From assembly GCA_965203865.1 (NCBI GenBank), contig OZ241916.1, positions 2,666,001 through 2,730,000 on the forward strand: DNA of 64,000 nucleotides, read 5' to 3'. This DNA is from G965200765 sp965203865. GTDB taxonomy: Bacteria > Pseudomonadota > Gammaproteobacteria > Arenicellales > JAJDZL01. Within the stretch, counting starts at the first letter, position 1. Each line of letters begins with the position of its first letter. Under the pieces are notes generated by a model. The model did not search any database, was not told the origin of the DNA, and worked only from the letters and a program-made list of their open reading frames with translations. Positions 8,580-16,821 of this stretch are shown one piece after another. A program made the translations under genes and the position numbers.

Positions 8580-9671
8580 TTAAAACAATCTCGGTTGGCA
8601 ACTCTCTTCAATAATTCTTTGTACACCGTAGTGAAAGTATGTAGGGTCTATTTCTCCACCGAAACTTTTTCGATTTGCCATTCGAGCTGCAATGCATGCA
8701 GTGAATAGTCCTCCGAACGGCTCCCAAACTACATCGCCCTCGCCGGATGAAGCATCAATAATCATTCTGGTCAAGTCTAAAGGTTTCTGGTTCAAGTGAA
8801 CAGCTTTTCCTTTTCTTCCATTTGTTCTGCAACGTTCCGCTCCGTGAAGAGGGGCACGATTCCAGACATTAGTAAAACCATAAGGACATTTAAATTTTGT
8901 CCGCATGGCCGACCACTGTTCAATCGTACCAGGTTGCTTTCCGTCAATTGAAAAATAGGGCCTTCCTGTTGCTTTACCAAATGTATTCGCAAATTCTTGC
9001 AGCCGGAGAAACATTTCTGGCGGCGGAAAATACCAAACATGGCCCTGGTCAAAGTATTTTCTTACGGCGGCATCCGCTACTCCACAGGCTTCATTCGCTT
9101 TATTTGTGGGTAATCCCGTGCGCTTCCATTCCGCCAATAACCATTCTTTTAATGAGAGTCCGTTAATCCTGGCTTCATAAACATACTGTACGCAAACTTC
9201 AGTTACAACCGGAAATCTTCGAATTCGATTCGTATTTACATTTCCAGCAATATGGCATTTCCCCTTATCCCAAATATTTGCGTTCACATAACGCCAACCG
9301 TATTCCTCCAATACAGGGTGGACTGTAGCCCAGCCAATTTCTGAATTCCAAAACCATAGTGTAGTCGAAGGTGTTGCCTTGGCAGACCAAGCCGCAATGT
9401 GAGGACGGTACCAATTCGGCAAATCCAAATGGTCTGAGGTGTCGCCTTCAAACCCCAAAACACCATATGCTCCGTCAGAGATGATAACTGTCGGAATGTC
9501 CCACTCTTCATAAAAATTTAGACTGTCCCCCAGCCGTACATTTATATATTCATCAGACCAACTGTCTTGTTTTATTTCAGTTGAGCTTATAGACTTTATG
9601 CTTTTGCTACGCCCGACAGTACTTGTCGGTATGTAGTGCTTGGCTTGTGATATGGATTCTTTCAAAATCAA
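8580..9671 (-). CDS. site-specific DNA methyltransferase (N4-cytosine/N6-adenine, beta-type order)
   Basis: A 363-residue amino-methyltransferase. SDGAYGVLGF near residue 80 takes the place of the catalytic (D/N/S)PP(Y/F) motif, and the AdoMet-binding FxGxF-type motif, WEPFGGLFTACIAARMANR, is C-terminal (about 320). That order is the beta class. Between them are WYRPHIAAWSAKATPSTTLW and AGNVNTNRIRRFPVVTEV. The start appears to be TTG at 9671, because a stop lies just upstream in frame. It is convergent with the putative restriction gene, with a 228-bp spacer in which I see no gene. It probably protects host DNA from that nuclease. Confidence 0.87.
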   Translation of the reverse strand: MILKESISQAKHYIPTSTVGRSKSIKSISSTEIKQDSWSDEYINVRLGDSLNFYEEWDIPTVIISDGAYGVLGFEGDTSDHLDLPNWYRPHIAAWSAKATPSTTLWFWNSEIGWATVHPVLEEYGWRYVNANIWDKGKCHIAGNVNTNRIRRFPVVTEVCVQYVYEARINGLSLKEWLLAEWKRTGLPTNKANEACGVADAAVRKYFDQGHVWYFPPPEMFLRLQEFANTFGKATGRPYFSIDGKQPGTIEQWSAMRTKFKCPYGFTNVWNRAPLHGAERCRTNGRKGKAVHLNQKPLDLTRMIIDASSGEGDVVWEPFGGLFTACIAARMANRKSFGGEIDPTYFHYGVQRIIEESCQPRLF

Positions 9672-9835
9672 TTTATATGCTGTTCAACTCTTCTACATAA
9701 GCCGCCTGAGTCGAGTGCTTGTGTGTTCATTCAAAAAATTGGCAAGGTCCTGCTACATTTGAAATTTCCTCGCCCGCGCGCTCAATCAGGTCGTTACGCG
9801 GTATTATAAGAAAGAAAATCCTTGATTCAATTTAG

Positions 9836-9940
9836 ATGAATGATAATCTGTTTGACTTTGATACCTTTCATTCTCCACGCCTACCCCTATCGAAATATTG
9901 TGCTCCCACACCAATTTTCGATTTAATTCGGCTGTCTTGA
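9836..9940 (+). other. short open frame truncated at the right-repeat junction
   Basis: A 34-codon frame starting ATGAATGATAATCTG, product MNDNLFDFDTFHSPRLPLSK and a further 14 residues, ends at a TGA that lies inside the first bases of the right repeat copy. A promoter-like TATTAT stands about 20 bp upstream. It could be the 5' stub of a gene cut off at the insertion junction or a chance frame. No family is recognised. Confidence 0.25.
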
Positions 9941-10189
9941 GTAAACAACCTGGAATGCGCCGCCGGACTAATCAATCCGGATGCAGTGGCAATTTCATGG
10001 TGCGAAGTGCGCTATGAAAAGTATTGACCCGATGTTGTTTACCACAATCCAGCCTGGCAGAATGCAAATTTTGTCAAGAATCGAAAGGTTTTCTGTATTT
10101 CAGAAGCATATCTTGGACGCCCCTCGCCCCGACTGGTCAAGGGATACAAAGCGTTAAAAGAGTTGGCGATTGAACTTGCAAATGATTGA
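9932..10189 (+). pseudogene. 3' fragment of the BtuF-like gene, duplicated and decayed
   Basis: Corresponds to the last third of the intact gene at 6249-7016. It lacks the 5' two thirds, carries a 63-bp in-frame deletion, and has a TGA where the intact gene reads a CGA arginine codon (gtattgaccc against gtatcgaccc). No start signal is present. It is the redundant copy produced by the duplication around the restriction-modification insertion. Confidence 0.85.
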
Positions 10190-10468
10190 AGCTTACAGAA
10201 TCTGCCAGACTGTATTAATGAGGTATTCTTCAATCTCACAACAAAGTTAATGCGAGATAGCCATTTTAGCCACCAAATTTCATGTAAAGAATTATTTCAG
10301 AGTATGAGGACTTGTCACGTTCGGTTCAATTTAATACCGGTCTCTTGAATGAATTCACAATCTCCAAATTGGAAAACTTGGCAATTTCTGGATACAAATT
10401 GTTGCTGTCATTCGCAACTACGAAAGCATGGGCATCTTTTGTCAGGTATTTTCTGCAGTTTTTGAGCA
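9932..10468. repeat. right copy of ~600-bp direct repeat flanking the R-M pair
   Basis: Matches 6696-7271 with scattered substitutions. A 63-bp stretch present in the left copy (6735-6797) is missing here. In the left copy that stretch begins at one atcaatcc (6735-6742) and is followed by a second (6798-6805); only one remains here, a slippage-type deletion between 8-bp repeats. The right copy continues directly into the longer methyltransferase relic, which marks it as the side still joined to the original downstream sequence. Confidence 0.9.
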
Positions 10469-10753
10469 CACAAGCTATGCCATCAACATACGCTTTTCTT
10501 GCGGCTATCCCTTGCCCTTTAAACATTGGTCCAATTTCCGAACTGTCATTTCTTTCAATGTCAAACAGGTCATAAGCATAAGCATGTTGTTCGTGGTAGT
10601 CGATTTGTCCAACGTAAGGGGGCGAAGTGAAAATTCCCCGTATTTTTTCTTCTCAAGAATTTTTGAAAATTCACTATTTTGTCGAGCAGTTTCTGAAAAA
10701 ACGTCAACTGTTCTCGCATCTCCCGCCAAAACCGCGAAATGCGAAGAACCCCC
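10266..10753 (-). pseudogene. older DNA methyltransferase relic (frameshift plus nonsense)
   Basis: Assembling two frames gives a recognisable C-terminal half: HFAVLAGDARTVDVF, then SPPYVGQIDYHEQHAYAYD with the catalytic SPPY motif, then RKAYVDGIACVLKNC, AFVVANDSNNLYPEI and FKRPVLN. A missing T in the run at 10630-10633 shifts the frame just before SPPY, and a TGA at 10326-10328 interrupts PVLN-TERD. Two stops lie just beyond 10753 and the N-terminal half is absent. This is a different methylase from the intact one at 8580-9671, so the locus held an earlier modification system. Confidence 0.75.
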
Positions 10754-10755
10754 TT

Positions 10756-11061
10756 ATTACCGATTTGAAGAAACAAGAGAAACAAGTTCAGGAAAACTTT
10801 ACTGCATTTAAAGATGCTCCCGGATTTGCCTGAAAATACTATTGGCAAGTTTGCGCTTATGCGCGACGGAAAAATAATTGAATACTTTGACACTGCCGGA
10901 GGAGCATTGAAATATAAAAGTGGTGGATTGTTTTCAATCCAAAAAGTTGCAAACCATATAGTTGACCTGGGCTATTTTTCTCATGTCACTCATATCCAGG
11001 CAGTACGACCCAAATATCGGTCCTATAATTCAAGTTGTAATTTCAGCACCAGGCAGTATTC
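10756..11061 (+). pseudogene. frameshifted remnant of a small conserved protein and start of a following gene
   Basis: Frame one reads KQEKQVQENFTAFKD up to about 10815, then the frame shifts and continues LPDLPENTIGKFALMRDGKI, EYFDTAGGALKYKSG, LFSIQKV and DLGYFSHVTHIQAV. From memory this matches small bacterial proteins of the form ...GK(F/W)ALMRDGEIVEFFDTA...LFSVQEV...DLGFFSHA. Its usual stop is lost. A third frame then begins YDPNIGPIIQVVISAPGS, resembling the start of an aspartyl-protease-like protein often encoded next. All pieces are truncated, so this is decayed sequence. Confidence 0.5.
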
Positions 11062-11075
11062 AAATCAAAATTAAT

Positions 11076-12119
11076 TCATGTTTGTTCTATGCAGTGCCTC
11101 ACAATCTCCTGAAAACGCGCCACATGTTTTTCCATCTCGGGAGATAACGGACCAGTAGTGTAGTTGCCAGACACCATATTCTGAAATACTCGGGTACAAA
11201 TTCCAAAATCTTCCTTCACAATCGTCTTTGACCACTGAAAGGCGTCTTCTTTATCATCCACACTCATTTCTTTTCCATACCAGGCCCAGTTCTTCGAGCA
11301 AGTTTGATTCACCGCTAACGCTTCTACACGTTCAGCCTTGAACACCTTCTCCCCCAGAACCATTTGAAATCCTGGAAAGTGGTAAACCCAGAGCCCTTTC
11401 TGGCCCCGTTGCTCAGCTCCGTCAGTACCTTTCTTGTGGTTGATTACAAATGCAACTGAGCGACCTTCATTAAACGAACGCAATTCCACATTCGCTCCTG
11501 CAATCGATTTTGCAAGACGTAAATGAACAAGATTGAGGTGGTACCCCTCAACTGTATTGTCGCAATACGTCTTCCAATTCGTTTCCGCGTCTATTGTAAA
11601 TTCATCATAGTAGTCCAGACTTGACGGCGAAGGAAATTCGCTACAGCATTCCGCAACCTCTCCAAGCCAACTATCAAAATCAGCCCCTGCATTTGGTTCA
11701 ATTTTTACAAAAACCAGTTCATTCCAAACATGAACATCAATCGGATAAAGATTCAAATTTCCTTCAAAATTTTCCAGTTCAATGCCAAACTTTGGCGCTT
11801 TCAAAAAATTTCCTTTGATGTCATACAGCCATCCGTGATACGGGCAACGCAACGAATTAGCCAATCCGCAACCTTTTTCCAGTAAAGTTGACCCCCTGTG
11901 TCGGCAAACATTGCGAAACCCGCGCAGAGTCCCGTCTTCTCCACGAATTACAAAAACTGGCCAGCCGCTCACGACATCGCTCATATACTGACCAGCACTC
12001 TCAACAAAGAAAGAAGGGCCAAGCAACCACCATGCCGAAGAAAAGATTTGCTTTCTTTCCTGTTCATAGACTGCCGGGTCCACATACCAACGGGAAGATA
12101 AAGATTGCTGAACAGACAT
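11076..12119 (-). CDS. Rieske [2Fe-2S] ring-hydroxylating oxygenase, alpha-subunit type
   Basis: A 347-residue oxygenase. The N-terminal Rieske domain has CRHRGS and, 17 residues further, CPYHGW, giving the C-x-H...C-x-x-H cluster ligands. The C-terminal catalytic domain shows NWKTYCDNTVEGYHLNLVH, which supplies the 2-His-1-carboxylate iron site. Relatives hydroxylate aromatics or N-methyl compounds, including glycine betaine and carnitine monooxygenases, but the substrate is not readable here. No reductase gene is adjacent. It is convergent with the relic region and divergent to the pyroglutamyl peptidase gene. The start is the ATG at 12119. Confidence 0.88.
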   Translation of the reverse strand: MSVQQSLSSRWYVDPAVYEQERKQIFSSAWWLLGPSFFVESAGQYMSDVVSGWPVFVIRGEDGTLRGFRNVCRHRGSTLLEKGCGLANSLRCPYHGWLYDIKGNFLKAPKFGIELENFEGNLNLYPIDVHVWNELVFVKIEPNAGADFDSWLGEVAECCSEFPSPSSLDYYDEFTIDAETNWKTYCDNTVEGYHLNLVHLRLAKSIAGANVELRSFNEGRSVAFVINHKKGTDGAEQRGQKGLWVYHFPGFQMVLGEKVFKAERVEALAVNQTCSKNWAWYGKEMSVDDKEDAFQWSKTIVKEDFGICTRVFQNMVSGNYTTGPLSPEMEKHVARFQEIVRHCIEQT

Positions 12120-12181
12120 TGCTCAATCGCCAGTGCTGTGAAGTTTATAATGTTGCGGAAGCATCCTTGGACTAGAATTAC

Positions 12182-12790
12182 TTGAAAAAGAAATTGAATT
12201 TAACCTTAACCGGATTCAATGCGTACCATGGAGTTAAACCAAACCCCTCTGCGCAAGTGGTCCACTACCTTGAGGAACAAAAAAGCCTGGATAGCCTGTT
12301 CAAACTGTCTACTCATATCTTTCCAGTGGAGTACCAAGAAAACATTAATTCCATTGAGAATATTGTACGAAAAACAAATCCGGATTTGCTTCTGTTAACT
12401 GGGGTGCATTCCATCGCAAATAACATCCGCCTGGAAAAATACGCAAAAAATTTAAACAACTCAACAACACCAGACAACAACGGCGTAGTGCACACCATGA
12501 AGCCGATTATGGATAATCTACCTGATAAATTTGCTTCAAGTCTGCCGCTCGGACATTTTGCATCCTTATTGAACCTGTATGGAATTCCGACGATTGAATC
12601 AATTGATGCGGGCGAGTTTGTCTGTAACAACCACTACTATCTTGCCAAAGTTCTTCAGAAAAAACTGAATAATTCCTTTAGATGCTTATTTATTCATATC
12701 CCCAATCCGCCAAGCAACGGCTGTACTATCTCAATTCCCGAAATCGCCAAAGGAATCAAGCTGGTTGCAAAGCTTATCGCAGAGTACTAA
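12182..12790 (+). CDS. pcp: pyrrolidone-carboxylate (pyroglutamyl) peptidase-like, C15
   Basis: A 202-residue C15-family peptidase, which removes N-terminal pyroglutamate in the cytoplasm. LTGFNAYHGVKPNPSAQVV is the N-terminal signature. DAGEFVCNNHYY carries the probable catalytic cysteine, and FIHIPNPP near residue 175 the expected histidine. The usual GQAGGR glutamate-region motif is replaced by TGVHSIANNIRLEK, so the protein is divergent and activity is not certain. The start is TTG at 12182, the first start codon in frame. Length is close to the family norm of about 210. Confidence 0.75.
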   Translation: MKKKLNLTLTGFNAYHGVKPNPSAQVVHYLEEQKSLDSLFKLSTHIFPVEYQENINSIENIVRKTNPDLLLLTGVHSIANNIRLEKYAKNLNNSTTPDNNGVVHTMKPIMDNLPDKFASSLPLGHFASLLNLYGIPTIESIDAGEFVCNNHYYLAKVLQKKLNNSFRCLFIHIPNPPSNGCTISIPEIAKGIKLVAKLIAEY

Positions 12791-12815
12791 CGGACAGTTC
12801 GAAGAAAAATTGTGT

Positions 12816-14033
12816 TCAGGCAGCATTGGAATCCTGAGCCACCAAATTCAGCTCCTTGAATACCTCTACAAGAGCATCAACCAGAACATTCATCATCTCT
12901 TCTGTATGCAACGGCGTGGGAGTAATTCGCAACCGCTCCGTTCCAACAGGTACAGTTGGATGGTTGATGTGCTGGACAAATATTCCGTGACGCTCCAAAA
13001 GTATATTGCTGGCCATTCGGCATTTTGACGCATCGCCAACCATGACTGGAATGATGTGACTAGGTGTTTGAAGCAACGGGATTTTCGCTTCCTTGAGCTT
13101 CGACTTGAGTGTGCTCACATTCTTGTGAAGCTTGATTCGACGCTGAACTCCGTCCCGAACCAGACGAACACTTGCAACGGCACCAGCAGCAGTCGCCGGC
13201 GGCATTGCAGTTGTGAATATAAAGCCGCGACCAAAACAGCGTATGTAGTCCACCAGCAACTCGGTTGAAGCAATATAGCCTCCAATCAATCCAAATGCTT
13301 TTCCAAGTGTACCCTGAATGATGTCGACTCGGTCAGCTACCCCGTCGCGTTCTGCTACCCCGCCTCCCTTTTCTCCATACAAGCCGACCGCATGAACCTC
13401 ATCCAGGTACGTTAGCGCATCATAGCGTTCAGCCAAATCGCAAATTTCCCTGATTGGCCCAATGTCCCCATCCATGGAGTAAACCGATTCAAAGGCAATC
13501 AACTTGGGACGCTTGCGGTCAACACTTTCAAGCAATTCTTCCAGATGCCCGACATCATTGTGACGAAAAATATATCGTTCGCATTTGCCGAATCGCACAC
13601 CTTCAATCATTGAAGCATGATTCAATGCATCAGAGAACAGGACCATATCTGGAATAGACTCGCCCAATGTACTCAAAACTGTGGAATTCGTCACATAGCC
13701 CGATGTAAAGACAAGCGCTGAATCCTTTTCGTGCAAACTCGCAAGTTCAGACTCCAGCTCAACAAGTGGATGGCTGGTACCCGCAATGTTGCGCGTACCG
13801 CCTGCTCCGGCACCAATTTCTTTTACAACTCTACAAATCGCATCAGAAATTTCCGGATGCTGCCCCATCCCCAAATAGTCGTTGTTGCACCAGATTGTAA
13901 TTTCGCGACCGAGATTATGGTGCGTCGCATAAGGATAGTTTCCAGAATGCCTCTCCAGGTCAGAAAATTCCCGATAGTTTCCAGCATCTTTCAAGCGATT
14001 GATCGATTGAGTAAAATAAGCGTTGTAATCCAA
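12816..14033 (-). CDS. hemA: 5-aminolevulinate synthase
   Basis: A 405-residue PLP enzyme of the alpha-oxoamine synthase family that condenses succinyl-CoA and glycine to 5-aminolevulinate (Shemin route). Diagnostic stretches: MDYNAYFTQSINRLKDAG, EITIWCNNDYLGMGQHPE, GAGAGGTRNIAGTSHPLVEL and the lysine region GTLGKAFGLIGGYIA. The N-terminus fits true ALA synthase better than the KBL or BioF branches. The start is TTG at 14033 with GGAG nine bases upstream. It stands alone, in the same direction as accC but 255 bp beyond it. The enzyme is typical of Alphaproteobacteria and unexpected in this gammaproteobacterial gene order. Confidence 0.92.
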   Translation of the reverse strand: MDYNAYFTQSINRLKDAGNYREFSDLERHSGNYPYATHHNLGREITIWCNNDYLGMGQHPEISDAICRVVKEIGAGAGGTRNIAGTSHPLVELESELASLHEKDSALVFTSGYVTNSTVLSTLGESIPDMVLFSDALNHASMIEGVRFGKCERYIFRHNDVGHLEELLESVDRKRPKLIAFESVYSMDGDIGPIREICDLAERYDALTYLDEVHAVGLYGEKGGGVAERDGVADRVDIIQGTLGKAFGLIGGYIASTELLVDYIRCFGRGFIFTTAMPPATAAGAVASVRLVRDGVQRRIKLHKNVSTLKSKLKEAKIPLLQTPSHIIPVMVGDASKCRMASNILLERHGIFVQHINHPTVPVGTERLRITPTPLHTEEMMNVLVDALVEVFKELNLVAQDSNAA

Positions 14034-14288
14034 GACAATTCACTCCAGGATGTTTCTGCGTTGCCTTCTGTGCAGGTTTGAAATTAATGCGAATATCAAA
14101 AACTGTGTTTTTGCAATGATCTCAATCCAGGTTGATTTATATTTCAAAAACCATTATAGCGAATTTGAAGGAACTGCCTTACAACACAAATCAATTTTCA
14201 ACACCTCTCGTGAAATAAACCTTGCAACTTGGGTTTGGCACCTCGGCAAAGCTACAGTTTGCAAAAACTGCTTGCATGCTGATACCGC

Positions 14289-15626
14289 TCAGGTCAGAAC
14301 CCTTTGAAGGTAGTTAATATCCAGGTTGGCTTCTTTAAAATCCTTGTCCACCATAATACGTTGATGAAGCGGTATAGTTGTCTTCACGCCTTCAACAACC
14401 ATTTCCTCAAGTGCACCCCGCATGCGTGCCGTCGCTTCCGAGCGGTCGCGACCGTACGTAATCAGTTTGGCAATCAGTGAATCGTAGTACGACGTAATTT
14501 CGTAGTTATGGTAGACATGAGAATCAACGCGCACTCCCGGACCCCCAGGCTGGTGATACTGTGTTATCTTTCCGGGCGAAGGCATCAAGTTCTCGGAATC
14601 TTCTGCATTGATTCTGCACTCAATTGAATGACCCTCCAATTTGACTTGGTCCTGAGTCATGGACAAAGAATCAGAACAGGCAATACGCAGCTGCTCCTTC
14701 ACAATATCGCAACCGGAAATAAATTCTGTAACTGGATGCTCCACCTGGATTCTCGCATTCATTTCAATAAAGTAAAACTTTTTGCCGTCGTACAAGAACT
14801 CGAATGTACCAACTCCATAGTAGCCTATTTTCTTGCAAGCTTGTACGCATAGCCCCCCCAGAAAATCACGCGTACCAGCATCAATACCCGGAGCCGGTGC
14901 CTCTTCCACAAGTTTTTGATGGTTCCACTGAATCGAACACTCTCGGTCTCCCAAATGAATGACATTGCCGAACTTGTCGGCCACGACCTGAATCTCTATA
15001 TGACGCGGGTTGACCAGGTATTTTTCCAAATACAAGGTTGAATCTCCAAATGCCGACTGCGATTCATTACGCGTGACTGTAATAGCGTGCTCAAGCTGCG
15101 ATTCTTGGTCAACCTGTCGCATCCCTTTTCCACCACCGCCTGCGGCGGCCTTGAGCAGAACCGGATAACCAATCTCCTGCGCCATCAACTTGACTTCGTT
15201 CAAATCGTTTCCAATAGCGCTGCCCGACCCAGGCAAGCACTCAAGACCTGCCTCCCGCATGGTTTCAATCGCTTGCAATTTGTTTCCCATTACACGAATT
15301 GACTCTGCGGACGGACCGATAAAATTAAATCCACTTTTTTCGACTCGTTCGGCGAAATCAGAACTTTCCGCAAGAAAGCCATAGCCTGGATGAATAGCAG
15401 AAGCATTGGTCACTTCCGCCGCTGCGATGACTGCCGGAATGTTCAGGTAACTACGAATGGGAGAAGCAGGACCGATACAAACCGATTCATCCGCCAGTTT
15501 TACATACTTGGCATCCCGGTCAATTTCTGAATGCAGTGCAACCGTACTGATGCCTAAATCCCGGCAAGCCCGAAGGATTCGAAGAGCGATTTCGCCCCGA
15601 TTGGCGATAACAACTTTGTCAATCAT
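14289..15626 (-). CDS. accC: acetyl-CoA carboxylase, biotin carboxylase subunit
   Basis: A 445-residue ATP-grasp enzyme that carboxylates biotin on AccB in the first step of fatty-acid synthesis. VVIANRGEIALRILRACRDL opens the N-domain. AAAGGGGKGMRQV is the glycine-rich ATP loop, RDCSIQ-type chemistry is seen as GDRECSIQWNHQKLVEEAPA, and EMNARIQVEHPVTE is the catalytic region. Length matches the family (about 449). Its ATG overlaps the accB stop (ATGA at 15623-15626), so the two are translationally coupled. Confidence 0.96.
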   Translation of the reverse strand: MIDKVVIANRGEIALRILRACRDLGISTVALHSEIDRDAKYVKLADESVCIGPASPIRSYLNIPAVIAAAEVTNASAIHPGYGFLAESSDFAERVEKSGFNFIGPSAESIRVMGNKLQAIETMREAGLECLPGSGSAIGNDLNEVKLMAQEIGYPVLLKAAAGGGGKGMRQVDQESQLEHAITVTRNESQSAFGDSTLYLEKYLVNPRHIEIQVVADKFGNVIHLGDRECSIQWNHQKLVEEAPAPGIDAGTRDFLGGLCVQACKKIGYYGVGTFEFLYDGKKFYFIEMNARIQVEHPVTEFISGCDIVKEQLRIACSDSLSMTQDQVKLEGHSIECRINAEDSENLMPSPGKITQYHQPGGPGVRVDSHVYHNYEITSYYDSLIAKLITYGRDRSEATARMRGALEEMVVEGVKTTIPLHQRIMVDKDFKEANLDINYLQRVLT

Positions 15627-16072
15627 TCACCGATGACAAACAGGGGTTCACCATACTCGACGGGTTCGCCATCCTCTTTCAGGATATTAACGATCGTTCC
15701 GTCATATTCCGATTCGATTTGATTGAAGATTTTCATTGCCTCAATCAAACACAAAGCCTCGCCTTTCTGGACCTTGTCACCTACTTTCACAAATGGTTCC
15801 TGGTCTGGTGAAGGTGCCAGAAAGAAAGTTCCTACCATGGGCGCCCGGACAGTGAAATGCTCAGATTCTTCTATTTCTTCATCAAGCTGAATATCCTCCA
15901 AACTTTTTGCAGGTACGGAATCCATTCCCTGCACCGGTTGGTGAACAACCTCAGGCACCCCGCTAACCCCCCGTGTTAACCGAATGGACTCCTCGCCTTC
16001 ATGGATTTCAATCTCGGTCAATTCGGTTGCGTGAAAGATTTCAATCAGCTTTCTAATTTTTCTCAGATCCAC
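15623..16072 (-). CDS. accB: biotin carboxyl carrier protein of acetyl-CoA carboxylase
   Basis: A 149-residue carrier protein. The N-terminal part (MDLRKIRKLIEIFHATELTE) and flexible middle precede a biotinyl domain. The biotinylation site is EAMKIFNQIES, with lysine in the EAMK motif near residue 115, preceded by the thumb segment VRAPMVGTFFLAPSPDQEPF. It lies between aroQ (3 bp away) and accC (overlapping), the usual proteobacterial operon order. Confidence 0.96.
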   Translation of the reverse strand: MDLRKIRKLIEIFHATELTEIEIHEGEESIRLTRGVSGVPEVVHQPVQGMDSVPAKSLEDIQLDEEIEESEHFTVRAPMVGTFFLAPSPDQEPFVKVGDKVQKGEALCLIEAMKIFNQIESEYDGTIVNILKEDGEPVEYGEPLFVIGE

Positions 16073-16075
16073 GGT

Positions 16076-16531
16076 CTAGCTTTCCTGCCTGTTTTCTTTC
16101 AAGATTGCAATGGCTGTGTATAGTGCAGAAATATATCCGTGCACCCCAAGTCCACTGATCACACCCTGAGCAATATCGGAAAAATATGAATGCCGTCGAA
16201 ATTCTTCCCGCTTATGAATATTCGACAGATGCACTTCAATAAAAGGAATTCCCGAAGCTGCAATTGCATCCCGCAAGGCGACGCTCGTGTGTGTGAACGC
16301 TGCGGGATTCAACAGAATAAAATCAACTTTCTGTGAGGCTGCTTCCTGAACAAATTGAACCAGCTCATGCTCCGCATTACTCTGCTTCGCTTCAAGCTTG
16401 CAGTCTGCATTGTTTGCAACTTCTTTCAGCGATGCATTGATTTCGTCCAGCGTTGCGCTACCGTAATGCTGAGGTTCTCGCTCTCCCAGCAAGTTCAGAT
16501 TCGGACCGTGCAACACAAGAATTCTATTCAT
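16076..16531 (-). CDS. aroQ: 3-dehydroquinate dehydratase, type II
   Basis: A 151-residue enzyme of the shikimate pathway. ILVLHGPNLNLLGEREPQHY is the signature N-terminus with the catalytic tyrosine in the last position shown. FILLNPAAFTHTSVALRDAI, FIEVHLSNIHKREEFRRHSY and SDIAQGVISGLG cover the substrate pocket. Length is normal. It is the first gene of the aroQ-accB-accC operon. The 290 bp upstream towards tlpA hold no gene that I can support. Confidence 0.95.
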   Translation of the reverse strand: MNRILVLHGPNLNLLGEREPQHYGSATLDEINASLKEVANNADCKLEAKQSNAEHELVQFVQEAASQKVDFILLNPAAFTHTSVALRDAIAASGIPFIEVHLSNIHKREEFRRHSYFSDIAQGVISGLGVHGYISALYTAIAILKENRQES

Positions 16532-16821
16532 GTCAAAATTTCAGGGGATTTAACTTTACTCAGTTGATGATTCAAATATTACTTCCAATTGAAATTTCAC
16601 ATTTAATGATTTTTAACTGCAAGTTAGAAGCATTTAACGACTATTTTACAACAATAAATTGAATTTGTGAAAACTGATTCGAGTCGGGCAAATTCTCGTG
16701 TTTTGTTTTTTGTTGCAACCAGGCTGCAACGACAAAGTTAGCAGAAGCAAACATGAAGATTTCAAAAAGTTCGCCTGGAATTTGCATTATCGTTGAAAGC
16801 ATATTCTTTGCATAGTCCAAC

